Notes: generated from the letters alone by a model not told the origin. Shown: positions 1-9,630, counted from the first letter of the stretch. The stretch is 64,000 nt of DNA from Ignavibacteria bacterium (GCA_016873735.1 VGWD01000004.1:1-64000); one strand, 5' to 3'. Numbers and translations are program-made.

Positions 1-240
1 AATGAAACGATATGTGGTTTGAGCACCTTTTGGTTCTATGTTGGCAATTGAACGGAATATGTCTCCGGTTGAAGTACGTTCCAATTCATAGGTGCGTACT
101 CCCTTCTCGATGCTCGGACGCCATTCAATCGTAATGACCTTTCCGTCTGATTTGGCGGTCATGTGATCGAATGAGATTTCGGCGGCAATGATATTCATTG
201 TTGCCAGAATCATGAATGATATGTATTTCACGAATTGCAT
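1..240 (-). CDS. Secreted protein, N-terminal fragment with fibronectin III-like start (partial)
   Basis: The reading frame starts at the ATG at 240 and runs off the left edge of the window, so only 80 residues are visible. Residues 1-20 are a signal peptide (MQFVKYISFMILATMNIIAA). The remainder (ITIEWRPSIEKGVRTYELER and onward) resembles the first strands of a fibronectin type III domain as found in Bacteroidota secreted proteins, many of which end in a T9SS sorting domain. Whether this one does cannot be seen. A good promoter lies directly upstream (245-275). The function is unknown. Confidence 0.72.
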   Translation of the reverse strand, partial: MQFVKYISFMILATMNIIAAEISFDHMTAKSDGKVITIEWRPSIEKGVRTYELERTSTGDIFRSIANIEPKGAQTTYRFI

Positions 241-244
241 GACA

Positions 245-275
245 CAAACATAGGTTTTGAAATTGTGAATGACAA
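245..275 (-). promoter_or_regulatory. Bacteroidota-type promoter for the secreted protein at 1-240
   Basis: On the minus strand a TTG (273-275) is followed after 20 bases by TATGTTTG (245-252). This matches the TTG/TTTG and TAnnTTTG elements of the Bacteroidota primary sigma factor. The box ends 5 bases before the start codon at 240, so the leader would be extremely short or absent. Seen by eye; no scan was run. Confidence 0.5.
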
Positions 276-298
276 GTAAAAAAGCGAGAACTTTGGCT

Positions 299-1048
299 TT
301 ATTCCATGCCCCTGATGGCATCCCATCGTTTCTCTACAGAAGTTTTTCCCTTTATGACTGTGCGATACCCTTGCACGCGATGATGCATGATTTCATCACG
401 AACCTCATCCATCAAATCGGTCAATCTCCTTGATATGTGCTCTGTGATATCTTGTTTTTTGGAAAATGACACGCTTGAAAGCAATTCCGGTTCACCAATG
501 GAAACCCAGGCCTCCGGTTGCTGCTCTTTGAGAAAATCATAGCGGATGGACACTGGAACGCACCATGCCTCTCCAAGCATCTCCACTAGATTGCCAATAC
601 CGGAATATGCATGTATGGGTCGCATTTCCTGATGAATCAATTCACCCTGAGGGAACATCCACAATACTTTACTGGTATTGCGAAGCAAATTCACCGCATG
701 ATGTAGTGATTGCACCGCCGAGCGAGGATTGCTGCGATGAACAGAAAACATTCCGATCTTCGCGAAGAAGCGATATTTCTTCAATTGTTTTTCTTCCATC
801 ATTCCATAAGACTCCACACCAAGATGTGCATTCGTCAAAGCAATGGCAAGACCGGCATCCCACCAACCGCCATGAGAACAATACACTATCAGTGGAATTG
901 GATGATCCGAAGGTGTTCTGTCGGTTTTCCACGGCTTCAAATGCGATTCTCCCTTCACGCGACATGCATAAAATGTTTTTCTTAATGATCGAGTGAAATA
1001 CCACCCGAGCAATCTGCGCCATAAAGGAGAATGTTTGGCTTCAATCAT
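299..1048 (-). CDS. Lysophospholipid acyltransferase family protein (PlsC-like)
   Basis: A 249-residue protein likely to transfer an acyl chain to a lysophospholipid or another lipid acceptor at the inner membrane. The family HX4D catalytic motif is seen as HGGWWD (His59, Asp64), followed by a second conserved block, MFPQGE, near residues 131-136, which fits the acyl-acceptor binding motif. No signal peptide is evident. Its substrate cannot be told from the sequence; relatives in Bacteroidota often sit near carotenoid or ornithine-lipid genes, and a carotenoid desaturase lies 11 kb away. No clear ribosome binding site precedes the chosen ATG. It is transcribed away from the lipoprotein at 1130. 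Confidence 0.8.
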   Translation of the reverse strand: MIEAKHSPLWRRLLGWYFTRSLRKTFYACRVKGESHLKPWKTDRTPSDHPIPLIVYCSHGGWWDAGLAIALTNAHLGVESYGMMEEKQLKKYRFFAKIGMFSVHRSNPRSAVQSLHHAVNLLRNTSKVLWMFPQGELIHQEMRPIHAYSGIGNLVEMLGEAWCVPVSIRYDFLKEQQPEAWVSIGEPELLSSVSFSKKQDITEHISRRLTDLMDEVRDEIMHHRVQGYRTVIKGKTSVEKRWDAIRGME

Positions 1049-1129
1049 GAAGTGATAACCATGAGTCTGATTCGTTTATTTCTTGCTAATTTATCGCAAT
1101 CGCATGAATAAACATCATATCCAATAGAC

Positions 1130-1651
1130 ATGTTCCATCGGAAATACGCATATTCTTTTCTATTGATGATGCTTGCAGCAATGATGATTGCTTCATGCAC
1201 GAACCCTTTTGCACCCAAACTTTCCGATACGCCTCTCGGCGAAAATGTGTTCGCCGATCAAAAAACGGTGGACGGAATATTTCAAAATTTTCGAAGTGCA
1301 TATCTGTATAAAGATACATTGGCATATGGAAGATTACTCGATCAGCAATTCATCTTCATTTATCGAAATTATGAAACCGGGGTCGACGGTACTTGGGGAA
1401 GAGATCAGGAAATGTTCACCACATCCGGATTGTTCAATGCCGCACAAAATCTTGATTTGATTTGGAATGATATCGTGGTGTCCACGGGAGATAGTACAAG
1501 TCTCGACATCGCTAGAGGATTCAATCTCACAATCACATTCAATCCGCAAGATATAGTGAGAGTTCAAGGGAGAGTGAATTTGCAATTGAAAAGACCAACT
1601 ACAAATGACAATTGGAAAATCGTTCGATGGAGAGATGAATCAAATTATTGA
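1130..1651 (+). CDS. Lipoprotein with NTF2-like character
   Basis: A 173-residue lipoprotein. The signal peptide ends in a lipobox (MIASC, Cys23), so it should be lipid-anchored. The rest is about 150 residues with no recognised catalytic motif. The layout (a helical stretch with one mutable position pattern such as FRSAYLYKDTLAYGRLLD, then strands, then a terminal WKIVRWRDE) is like NTF2/SnoaL-fold proteins, which often have uncharacterised roles. Its stop codon overlaps by 7 bases the 3' end of the convergent glycosyltransferase gene at 1645. Function unknown. Confidence 0.7.
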   Translation: MFHRKYAYSFLLMMLAAMMIASCTNPFAPKLSDTPLGENVFADQKTVDGIFQNFRSAYLYKDTLAYGRLLDQQFIFIYRNYETGVDGTWGRDQEMFTTSGLFNAAQNLDLIWNDIVVSTGDSTSLDIARGFNLTITFNPQDIVRVQGRVNLQLKRPTTNDNWKIVRWRDESNY

Positions 1652-2382
1652 TTCTTGGTTTTGATTTTTCCGAATAGCCACATCACTTGTAATTTCCATA
1701 CGAGAAACACTGCTTCATAGACAATGCTTTTGTTCATTTTGGAAACACCCGATCTTCGATCAACAAAAATGATTGGAATCTCCTTGATGCGTGCCCCTGC
1801 TTTCCACAATCTATAGTTCATCTCAATCTGAAATGCATAGCCATTCGAATGAATGTTATTGAGGTCTATCTTGGCGAGCATTGATGATCGAAAACATTTG
1901 AATCCACCGGTCGCATCTTTTACTGGCATCCCCGTGATGATGCGCGTATACAGATTTGCACCATAACTCAATATCAATCGACGCAGTGGCCAGTTCACCA
2001 CATTCACACCATTGGAATATCGCGAGCCTATCACCAAATCATTCTGTTCTATTTCTTTCAAGAATCTTGGAATGTCTTGTGGATCATGCGAAAAGTCAGC
2101 ATCCATTTCCATAATTGCATCATATCCAATCGATAATGCTTTTGCAAAACCTTCGCAATATGCAGTACCCAAACCCATTTTTCCGGGACGCTTCAATAAA
2201 TGGATGCGAGTATCTGTTTTCATGCGTTCTTCTACGCGATCACTCGTGCCATCCGGAGAATTGTCATCAACTATCATCACATGAACATCAGCGGCATTCA
2301 AAACAGCCGTGAGGATATTGTCGATATTATCTAGTTCATTATATGTGGGTATGATGATGATCGCTTTCATGAAGGTTTCCAT
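1645..2382 (-). CDS. Polyprenol-phosphate sugar synthase (Dpm1-type GT2 glycosyltransferase)
   Basis: A 245-residue GT-A glycosyltransferase of the dolichol-phosphate mannose synthase group. It would move a hexose from a nucleotide sugar to a polyprenyl phosphate on the cytoplasmic face. The N-terminus is IIIIPTYNELDNI; the nucleotide-binding aspartates are in VDDNSPDGT, and the metal site is MDADFSHDP. It has no C-terminal membrane segments, like bacterial Ppm1-type enzymes. It is the last gene of the polysaccharide operon. Its ATG overlaps the upstream stop as TAATG, suggesting coupled translation. A second ATG at 2370 is preceded by GGAAA and could also be used. Confidence 0.86.
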   Translation of the reverse strand: METFMKAIIIIPTYNELDNIDNILTAVLNAADVHVMIVDDNSPDGTSDRVEERMKTDTRIHLLKRPGKMGLGTAYCEGFAKALSIGYDAIMEMDADFSHDPQDIPRFLKEIEQNDLVIGSRYSNGVNVVNWPLRRLILSYGANLYTRIITGMPVKDATGGFKCFRSSMLAKIDLNNIHSNGYAFQIEMNYRLWKAGARIKEIPIIFVDRRSGVSKMNKSIVYEAVFLVWKLQVMWLFGKIKTKNQ

Positions 2383-3866
2383 TATGCCTGACCATGCCCT
2401 TTAAACACACGAATCACTGTGCGAATGATGATTTCGATGTCGAGTTGTAGTGACATGTTTTCAATATAGTAAAAATCATGTTTGAGGCGATGAGTGATTT
2501 CTTCTATCGACTCTTGATAATTTCGATAATGTATTTGATTCCAGCCGGTAAGTCCGGGTCTTATCACCAAACGTCTTGTATAATAAGGTAATTCTTTTTT
2601 GAACTTGTCAACAAAGAAAGGCATCTCGGGTCTTGGACCAACCAAACTCATCTCGCCTTTCAATACATTCCAAAATTGCGGCATTTCATCAAGATGAGAT
2701 TTACGTAAAAATCTCCCGATTCGCGTGACACGCGGATCATTGACAACAGCCCATTTTTGTCCGCCCGCTTCAGCATCCATCACCATTGATCTGAATTTAT
2801 ACATGGTGAATACTTTGCCATTCTTTCCAACTCTTCGTTGTTTGAAAATCATGGGTCCTTTTGAATCAAGCCGAACAAGCAATGCCGTGATGAGCAAAAA
2901 TGGAAATCCTATAATCAAAACGCATGCACTCAAAGCTATGTCGATGGCTCTTTTGATGAATCGCTCCCAAGTTTTCATGAGCTCCGGATTGATGTCAATA
3001 AGCGGCATACCATGAATGGCTTGCAATCGTGCCTGACCGGTGAACAATTCATAGAGATCCGGTTGGATTTTGACTCCGATGCCAAGCACACGACATTCCA
3101 TCACAAGGTCGATCATCCAACGATGATCCAATGCATCCATCATAACCACCAAGTCTGCAGGCCTTTCCTTGATCACGATTTCTTTGATATCCTTCACATC
3201 ACCAAGTATGGGAATATTTTCTGCATCTCCATGTGCAATTGCCTTCCATCTCTCGAAGTCTTTGTTATCTCTGAACACTATGCCTTGTACGGTATATCCC
3301 CATGATGGATTTTCATTCATGATGGTGTACATTTCGAGCATTGCATCCGGCGCACCCATAAAGATCGTTGAAACTTTGATGATTCCTTTTCTTCGAAGAA
3401 ATCGTTGCAACATTCTACCAAGAACTCTTATGAGAACGACAAGGATAACAAGAATGACCGCATAGAGAACAATCTTCAAGCGAAATCCACGGAAATTCGC
3501 ACTCGTGAACAATATTGCCAGGAAAATCAAGATACTTCCAAATGCAACGGCCCTGATAACGGTGAACATTTCAGTGAATGGCGAACGCACAAACCAATTG
3601 CGATAGAGTCCTGAAAGCCAAAACAACATCATCCAATACAATACCAATAATGGCATCACGCTTAGGATCAATGTTTGCATTGTTGTTGCATCAGACAAAG
3701 GCAATGTTGTTGTGTATAAACCCGTCACGAATCCCAATAAGAGAAATACCGGCAATGCTGATGCAATTGCGATGATGTCTCCACCAATCTGGAAAATTCC
3801 CGGCGTTGACTTTGCGGCAAAATCCCGAATGCGTTTATACTGTGATATGGTATTGTCTGATTTCAT
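2382..3866 (-). CDS. Undecaprenyl-phosphate sugar phosphotransferase (WbaP/WcaJ-type initiating enzyme)
   Basis: A 494-residue polyprenyl glycosylphosphotransferase that starts exopolysaccharide repeat synthesis by moving a sugar-1-phosphate onto undecaprenyl phosphate. The N-terminal half has four membrane segments and a CoA-binding-like Rossmann region (residues about 160-290). The C-terminal bacterial sugar transferase domain (about 303-494) shows the re-entrant helix, then FKQRRVGKNGKVFTMYKFRS, LDEMPQFWNVLKGEMSLVGP, RPE, and RPGLTGWNQI. Length matches the family. The substrate (Glc-1-P or Gal-1-P) cannot be read from sequence. It lies inside the operon, 6 bases after the preceding gene. 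Confidence 0.92.
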   Translation of the reverse strand: MKSDNTISQYKRIRDFAAKSTPGIFQIGGDIIAIASALPVFLLLGFVTGLYTTTLPLSDATTMQTLILSVMPLLVLYWMMLFWLSGLYRNWFVRSPFTEMFTVIRAVAFGSILIFLAILFTSANFRGFRLKIVLYAVILVILVVLIRVLGRMLQRFLRRKGIIKVSTIFMGAPDAMLEMYTIMNENPSWGYTVQGIVFRDNKDFERWKAIAHGDAENIPILGDVKDIKEIVIKERPADLVVMMDALDHRWMIDLVMECRVLGIGVKIQPDLYELFTGQARLQAIHGMPLIDINPELMKTWERFIKRAIDIALSACVLIIGFPFLLITALLVRLDSKGPMIFKQRRVGKNGKVFTMYKFRSMVMDAEAGGQKWAVVNDPRVTRIGRFLRKSHLDEMPQFWNVLKGEMSLVGPRPEMPFFVDKFKKELPYYTRRLVIRPGLTGWNQIHYRNYQESIEEITHRLKHDFYYIENMSLQLDIEIIIRTVIRVFKGHGQA

Positions 3867-3872
3867 GTATGT

Positions 3873-5030
3873 TCAGGCTCGCTCCCAAGTGGATGAAGCA
3901 TTGCTACGTAATACATGTATCCATGCACCGAGCAAACTCATCTGAAGGCGTACAAAAATACATGCTTGACGAATAATGATGATTCGCAGTCCCAAAAATC
4001 CGGGGATCGACAATAGAATCACACCAAACAAACAATGAAATATGATCATGCCAATGATTGATCCTTCATGCCATGCAAGAAAGGATGTGCAAATCGCCAA
4101 TAGATAGAATATTGGCATGAGCCAACGCAACATTTTTCGTGACCAAAGAAATAATGCTATGAGTCCGTATTTCGGAGAAAGCAATGCATCTGCTTCTCCA
4201 ACAGTTGCCATGCCACAAGCGGCAAAGCGTTTTGCTTGTTTGAACTCCATGCCCGGTGGCGAAGTTCGAATCTCATATGCACAAGCATGTGGATCAGCAA
4301 GCACTCTCTTATGTTCCAAAAGTACATGCAGAACCGGCATATAATCATCGCATACTTGTTCATTCGGCAAAGGTCTGCGATAGATTCTTCTCACTGCATA
4401 AAAATGACCCAAACTTGTTACGGTGGAAGACAAAGCGGATTCCATCGAGCGCGTCTGAAATTCCAATGATCGATATACTGAATGCTCAGCAGCATGATTA
4501 TCCTCTGAATCATGTTTCGGTACATCAATGGATGTTCCGATAACCGCACCGATATTTGGATCGGTGAATCGTGAACACATTGAATACAATGCTTCGGATT
4601 GCAGTCTAACATCTGCATCGAGATGCACGATCACATCTGAGTTTGAATGCGAAACGAGATATTCATTCACGACATTTTTACCCCGACGTTCAAGCGCATG
4701 AATATGCAGATTGGGATATTGTTGTTGCAATCGTTCAACGATCTTCACAGTATCATCCGTTGATCCATCACTACCAACATGCACCTCACAGCGAGGATAG
4801 CGCTGAGCATAAATGGTATGAATAGCATCTTCAATATATTCCGACTCATTATATGCAGCTATGAGTACTGCAATTGAAGGCAAAGCATCTTCATTGATAT
4901 TCGGGATGTCAAGTGAGTGCAAGGCATGCTTCTTGAAGATCATTAATAACTTCAACAGTTTAGGATAGACTGCATAAGGGTAGATCATCAGAAAGAGAAG
5001 GAGTAGCGTGCAAGCAAGAAGTATAAACAT
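3873..5030 (-). CDS. Membrane-anchored GT2 glycosyltransferase
   Basis: A 385-residue processive-looking GT2 enzyme. An N-terminal membrane helix (FILLACTLLLLFLMIYPYAV) is followed by the GT-A domain (IAVLIAAYNESEYI; GSDGSTDDT; HLDADVRL; the acceptor-side CDDYMPV) and two or three C-terminal membrane helices from about residue 285. This architecture fits enzymes that extend lipid-linked polysaccharide repeats. The start at 5030 is supported by GAGG seven bases upstream; this GAGG overlaps the stop codon of the Wzi-like gene, so translation is probably coupled. The sugar donor is unknown. Confidence 0.85.
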   Translation of the reverse strand: MFILLACTLLLLFLMIYPYAVYPKLLKLLMIFKKHALHSLDIPNINEDALPSIAVLIAAYNESEYIEDAIHTIYAQRYPRCEVHVGSDGSTDDTVKIVERLQQQYPNLHIHALERRGKNVVNEYLVSHSNSDVIVHLDADVRLQSEALYSMCSRFTDPNIGAVIGTSIDVPKHDSEDNHAAEHSVYRSLEFQTRSMESALSSTVTSLGHFYAVRRIYRRPLPNEQVCDDYMPVLHVLLEHKRVLADPHACAYEIRTSPPGMEFKQAKRFAACGMATVGEADALLSPKYGLIALFLWSRKMLRWLMPIFYLLAICTSFLAWHEGSIIGMIIFHCLFGVILLSIPGFLGLRIIIIRQACIFVRLQMSLLGAWIHVLRSNASSTWERA

Positions 5031-5039
5031 GTGCTTGCC

Positions 5040-6749
5040 TCAAAAATCTTCAAATCGCAGTGAAGCCTGCAAATAATGCGTGAGATTTCCGGCTTGTGAA
5101 CGAAGCGCATAGAGCCCTTGTACATGTAGTCCACGCACGATTTCATAACCCCCCATGATTTGTGCACGAAATGCTTCTTCCAATATACCACCAAGAAAAG
5201 GAGCCGATTCAGAATCAAATGGACGTTTTGCTTGCAAAGCATTTGCACCATGATTCACGAGTATGGTATCTCTACCATTGATGCTTGCAGTTTCATTTGC
5301 TCCATGTCTTTGATATGCAATCAGCAATCGAATCGGATAGCGATGTCCGTGAAATATGGATGCCCCGCATGATATCTCATCTGAATTTGGTCTTAAAGAA
5401 CTGGTGATGAGCGAGCCATCACTCGTCATGGAATTTTGCACATTGAAATGTGAATATGTATATGGTTGCACCCTTGCATATTCAATGGAAAGATTCATTG
5501 CCGGGAATACATACATCGTACCAAATGAGAATGCACTTTTATTTGACCAATAGTCCGTTCCAATTTTGGAGAAAATCAAATCATCGAGAAGATATGCTCC
5601 TTTCAAAATCAGATTCTTCATTGGTCTGATTGTAACATCGCATCCCATCGCGCTATTATCTCGATCTCGCAATGAATGTTCAACTGATTTCAAGAATGAC
5701 AGTGGATTCAGATATGCCAAATCGAATGTCCTGTTTTGATATATGACACTTTCCCAAACGGAGATTTCGCCCCATGATGGACGGAAAGCCGCTCGATGCA
5801 TCACCAATGTTTTTGCAGGCATGAACTTGTCGGAACCCGTGGAATTTATCTGTCCCGGAAGAATAATTTGTCCGGAAGGATCCTGAGGTAATGAAAGTAA
5901 CGATGCATGAGTATATCGATATTCAAATGTTTTGGTTCTGGCACCAATCATCAATGCATCAAGCGGAGGAGCATTTCTTCCAAGAAATTGATGATGATTG
6001 AATCCGGACCCAAGTGATCTGGACTCACGACCAATGCTTGCATAAAACCAATCATTGTCATAACGAATATGTGATTCTGTAAAATCAAAGTCGCTTTTGT
6101 ATACTGCAAACTTTATATTCTGCCTTAGTCGCGGATCATCCAATGCAAGTGAACGATCTCCGGAAAGCAATGCACCATTTGTCATTTGCAAGAAGAAACC
6201 CACATTCCCACGCAATGTACCATGCAAGCGTAAGCCCGCCTGACCTGTCAGCATCGATGTGGAAGAATCATTCGTCCTTTGTGCGCTTTCCAAGGAAAGC
6301 AGTGGGCTCGCAAAGAATGTCACAAGTGAATCTTTTTGTAAATACAATGCTTTTTCACGATCTGTGAATAGTCCATCAAACAATAATTGCAGCGAATCAT
6401 TCATCGGCATTGAACTCTCGAATAATGTTGTATTGATTCGCTTTTCTGGTAATAATTCTCGTTCAAAATGAGACAAGACATCTCTTTCATATGCGCTTAA
6501 TTCAGTTTCGGAAACACGAATCATTCTCAACGCAGTTTGTACTTCGCCTCTTTGCAATGGCAGTGCTGAAAGAGAATAGTGCGGTAGCAATCCTTTTGCT
6601 TCGCAATGCTCAAGAAAATGATAGACAGGATGAATGATCGGAAGATGTTCCACTTGTGCTTGCACCATACCATTCATGGCAAAAAAGATCATGAGACATA
6701 TCATGATCTTTTTCTTCACATATGAGCTATGTGCTTTGCAATCTTTCAT
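5040..6749 (-). CDS. Wzi-like outer-membrane beta-barrel protein
   Basis: A 569-residue secreted protein with a signal peptide (KKKIMICLMIFFAMNGMVQA). An N-terminal helical region of the kind seen in capsule-assembly Wzi relatives (HPVYHFLEHCEAKGLLP, then paired helices) is followed by a long stretch of alternating aromatic strands ending in Phe, typical of an outer-membrane barrel. The motif GRESRSLGSGFNHHQFLGRN and the APPLDALMIG strand resemble the Wzi core. In this operon it would hold or guide the exported polysaccharide at the cell surface. The start at 6749 is chosen because it overlaps the upstream stop as TAATG; an in-frame ATG at 6767 is less likely. Family assignment is moderate. 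Confidence 0.72.
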   Translation of the reverse strand: MKDCKAHSSYVKKKIMICLMIFFAMNGMVQAQVEHLPIIHPVYHFLEHCEAKGLLPHYSLSALPLQRGEVQTALRMIRVSETELSAYERDVLSHFERELLPEKRINTTLFESSMPMNDSLQLLFDGLFTDREKALYLQKDSLVTFFASPLLSLESAQRTNDSSTSMLTGQAGLRLHGTLRGNVGFFLQMTNGALLSGDRSLALDDPRLRQNIKFAVYKSDFDFTESHIRYDNDWFYASIGRESRSLGSGFNHHQFLGRNAPPLDALMIGARTKTFEYRYTHASLLSLPQDPSGQIILPGQINSTGSDKFMPAKTLVMHRAAFRPSWGEISVWESVIYQNRTFDLAYLNPLSFLKSVEHSLRDRDNSAMGCDVTIRPMKNLILKGAYLLDDLIFSKIGTDYWSNKSAFSFGTMYVFPAMNLSIEYARVQPYTYSHFNVQNSMTSDGSLITSSLRPNSDEISCGASIFHGHRYPIRLLIAYQRHGANETASINGRDTILVNHGANALQAKRPFDSESAPFLGGILEEAFRAQIMGGYEIVRGLHVQGLYALRSQAGNLTHYLQASLRFEDF

Positions 6750-8515
6750 TATCGAAGGAATGCCCAATAAACCACATTCAGAATGCCAACCAAACCACCG
6801 ATTGCAGTGATGAGGAATGTATAATATTGATATTCATATCCGGGTGGACGATAGGTTGGTGGCGGACAGTAAATTTCATCTCCGGATTCTACCACCACGT
6901 TTTTTTCATTGCCTTTGATCCATACATGTGAGCGACCTTTGATGATGCGCGTCAAATCTTTTTCGGCTCCGCTTGCATAACCACCTGCTCTTTCGATATA
7001 CCATTGCATGTTTTTACCGGGCTCGAATGTAACATAACCGGGATTATTCACTTGTCCATACACATAGACGCGCTTTGGATTTTCAGGTATCACGATGATG
7101 TCACCGGATTCAAGATGAACATTATCATCTTCAGATCCATTGAATGCTTTTTGTATGTCACAAGCCACGGTTGGTTGACGAAACATGGTATGCATCAGAT
7201 ATCGCGTAGTGTCTTCCGCTGTGAGATCCGTGTATTGCATTCCCATGATTGCACGATAATGCGGCTCATTCGATGCCGGGGCTTGTTGTTCCTTTCTTAC
7301 GATATATGCCAAAGGTAAATATGCTTTATCGGTGAATCCACCGGCTTGTTCAACGATGTCTTTCAACTTTGTTTGACCTTGCACCATCGTATATGCACCA
7401 GGTTTTTGTACTGATCCTGTAATCTCCACAACACCTGTTGTAGCGCCTTTCACGGCATATTGTTGTTTTTGTACCACAATCACGGCACCGGGCATCAGTT
7501 CGGGATCATCACTGAATTGTCCATTATCATTCATTGACAAAGTGGTGAGTGCATCACCTTGTTTCAATTGAATATTCGATGGATCCGCATCATCAGTAAT
7601 GCCATAGGCAAGCTTAAGAAGCATCGATGCTCTATCTCCTTTTTTGAATGCAATACTTATTGGTCTGATCACGGCACCGGCAATTGCAATGGCTGAAGTC
7701 AAACCTTGATCAAATGGTACAAATATCTGATCACCCTCGCGGAGGGTTGGATCATCTGTGGCGGTTGACATTGCAAGTGCTTTTTCGAGATCGGCATTTG
7801 ATGAAGTACCATCGGTATGAAGCACTGTGATATTGCGTGCAACGAAAGAGGGTAATTCTTCATTGCCTGTTAATGTTCCACCGCGCATCGCTGAACGATG
7901 AGCTTCGATCACTGTTAACTCTTTTGCACTTTCCATTGCGGCTTGGTTTGTTCCGCCATTCGGTTGTGATGGCGATTTTGGTGGTTGATTTGCAAGACGT
8001 ATCACGGTTGAAACACGCATCGAAGCCGGTATTGCATAGGTACCGGGATAGCGTACATTTCCGCGGATGCTCACATAGAGAGATCTGCATTTTCTGAGCA
8101 TCACGGTAACTGTTGCATTTGGATTGCGTTGCTTCATCATATCGATGATCAATGTTTTGGCTTTTGCGAGTGTGGCATTCTTGAGTGACAATTCACCGAT
8201 GCGTGGTACGAGTACGGCATTTTCAGGAGAGACTGATACATATTGCTCTGTAGCATTTCCAGAGAGTGTCTGTATGGACAATACATCGCCGGGTCCGATA
8301 CGATAATGATCTGCATCAACGATATTGTCTGAAGGCAATAATTCTGCTTTCAGAAAGTCGGCACCGGGCGGTGTTGATGTCTGCATCAGCTTCGTCATGT
8401 CGAAATCACTTGATGAACCCATCAATTGTGCTTCGACCGATATGCCTATCATCAATGTACACACACAGAAAAGTGCCGTGCATATTGATCTGATCAATGT
8501 GATTGAATGATTCAT
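6749..8515 (-). CDS. Polysaccharide export protein with SLBB domains (Wza-like)
   Basis: A 588-residue export-channel protein. After a signal peptide come a Poly_export domain (HYRIGPGDVLSIQTLSGNA, then VPRIGELSLKNATLAKAKTL) and several SLBB beta-grasp domains, seen as repeats of the form VRYPGTY, VQKPGAYTMV and VNNPGYVTFEPGKN followed by AGGYASGAEKD. The C-terminus is a hydrophobic helix after a proline-rich stretch (FLITAIGGLVGILNVVYWAF), which could form the outer-membrane alpha-barrel as in Wza. The start at 8515 overlaps the wecB stop as ATGA; upstream in-frame ATGs would lie within wecB. It would carry the polysaccharide across the outer membrane. Confidence 0.88.
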   Translation of the reverse strand: MNHSITLIRSICTALFCVCTLMIGISVEAQLMGSSSDFDMTKLMQTSTPPGADFLKAELLPSDNIVDADHYRIGPGDVLSIQTLSGNATEQYVSVSPENAVLVPRIGELSLKNATLAKAKTLIIDMMKQRNPNATVTVMLRKCRSLYVSIRGNVRYPGTYAIPASMRVSTVIRLANQPPKSPSQPNGGTNQAAMESAKELTVIEAHRSAMRGGTLTGNEELPSFVARNITVLHTDGTSSNADLEKALAMSTATDDPTLREGDQIFVPFDQGLTSAIAIAGAVIRPISIAFKKGDRASMLLKLAYGITDDADPSNIQLKQGDALTTLSMNDNGQFSDDPELMPGAVIVVQKQQYAVKGATTGVVEITGSVQKPGAYTMVQGQTKLKDIVEQAGGFTDKAYLPLAYIVRKEQQAPASNEPHYRAIMGMQYTDLTAEDTTRYLMHTMFRQPTVACDIQKAFNGSEDDNVHLESGDIIVIPENPKRVYVYGQVNNPGYVTFEPGKNMQWYIERAGGYASGAEKDLTRIIKGRSHVWIKGNEKNVVVESGDEIYCPPPTYRPPGYEYQYYTFLITAIGGLVGILNVVYWAFLR

Positions 8516-9630
8516 TGTGCCTTTATGCATTGTGTCACAAGTATTTCTGCTATACGTTCTGCTGCTTTTCCATCCCACAATGGTGGAATGGATCCTTGCT
8601 TTCTTGGCAAATGCACTATATCATGCAATGCTTTGGAAATTGCTTGTGGATTGGGCTGAATAAGAATATTGGTTCCCAATTCCACGGTGACGGGTCTCTC
8701 GGTGGTTGTTCTTGCAGTGATGCAAGGAGTACCAAGAACTGTTGTCTCTTCTTGTATCCCACCGGAATCTGTAAGTACGAAATCCGCATCTTTCATGAGT
8801 GCGAGAAAATCAATATATCCTTTGGGATGCGTGATGATGAGTTGTTTACCTTGTCTGATGATGTTGGCAAAACCATATTCACGAATGTTTGAACTCGTGC
8901 GAGGATGCATCGGAAAAACGATTGCTCTGTCTGATGATATTTCAGCAAGTATTTCAAGCAGGGATTTCAATTGTTCGGGTTCATCCACATTGGATGGACG
9001 ATGCATGGTAACAAGACCATATTGCTTTGGCTGAATGTCAAGTTCTTGAAGAATTGTTGATTCATTGGCCTTTGGCAAGGCAAAATGCAATGAATCTATC
9101 ATCGTATTGCCAACGAAAAATATGTTCTTCTCTGGAAATCCCGATTCTTTCAGAATGGTATTTCCTGATTCTTCAGTCGTAAACCAATAATCACAAATTG
9201 CATCCGTGGCAATGCGATTGATCTCCTCCGGCATGGAGCGATCATAACTTCTCAAACCTGCTTCAACATGTACGGTTTTTATGCCGAGTTTCACAGCAAC
9301 CAATGCGCATGCGATCGTGGAATTCACATCTCCGACGACAATCACGAGATCCGGTTTGAGATCAAGACAAGTTTGCTCGAATGCAATCATCACTTTTGCT
9401 GTTTGCTCTGCATGCGATCCACTGCCGATGCCGAGAAAAACGGTTGGCTTTGGCATTTCGAGATCTTGAAAAAAGGCATCGCTCATCGCGGTATCATAAT
9501 GCTGACCCGTGTGAACGATATGATGTTCAAATTCGGGAGCATATCGAGCGAATGCTCGATGAATCGGAGCGACCTTCATGAAATTGGGTCTAGCGCCAAC
9601 TACGGATACTATGCGATACGTTTTACTCAA
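8512..9630 (-). CDS. wecB: UDP-N-acetylglucosamine 2-epimerase (non-hydrolysing)
   Basis: A 372-residue GT-B-fold epimerase interconverting UDP-GlcNAc and UDP-ManNAc in the cytoplasm. The family start VVGARPNFMKVAPIHRAF is followed by HTGQHYDTAMSDAFF, VEAGLRSYDRSMPEEINR, and the C-terminal LTDSGGIQEETTVLGTPCIT. Length is normal. It sits between the nucleotide-sugar dehydrogenase and the export protein with four-base ATGA overlaps at both ends, so it belongs to the same transcript and probably makes a ManNAc-type or related precursor for the polysaccharide. Confidence 0.93.
   Translation of the reverse strand: MSKTYRIVSVVGARPNFMKVAPIHRAFARYAPEFEHHIVHTGQHYDTAMSDAFFQDLEMPKPTVFLGIGSGSHAEQTAKVMIAFEQTCLDLKPDLVIVVGDVNSTIACALVAVKLGIKTVHVEAGLRSYDRSMPEEINRIATDAICDYWFTTEESGNTILKESGFPEKNIFFVGNTMIDSLHFALPKANESTILQELDIQPKQYGLVTMHRPSNVDEPEQLKSLLEILAEISSDRAIVFPMHPRTSSNIREYGFANIIRQGKQLIITHPKGYIDFLALMKDADFVLTDSGGIQEETTVLGTPCITARTTTERPVTVELGTNILIQPNPQAISKALHDIVHLPRKQGSIPPLWDGKAAERIAEILVTQCIKAQ

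Noticed and set aside
565-996. A 143-codon open frame on the plus strand opposite the acyltransferase
   Set aside because: It is antisense to a clear acyltransferase with catalytic motifs and has no recognisable protein features or ribosome binding site.
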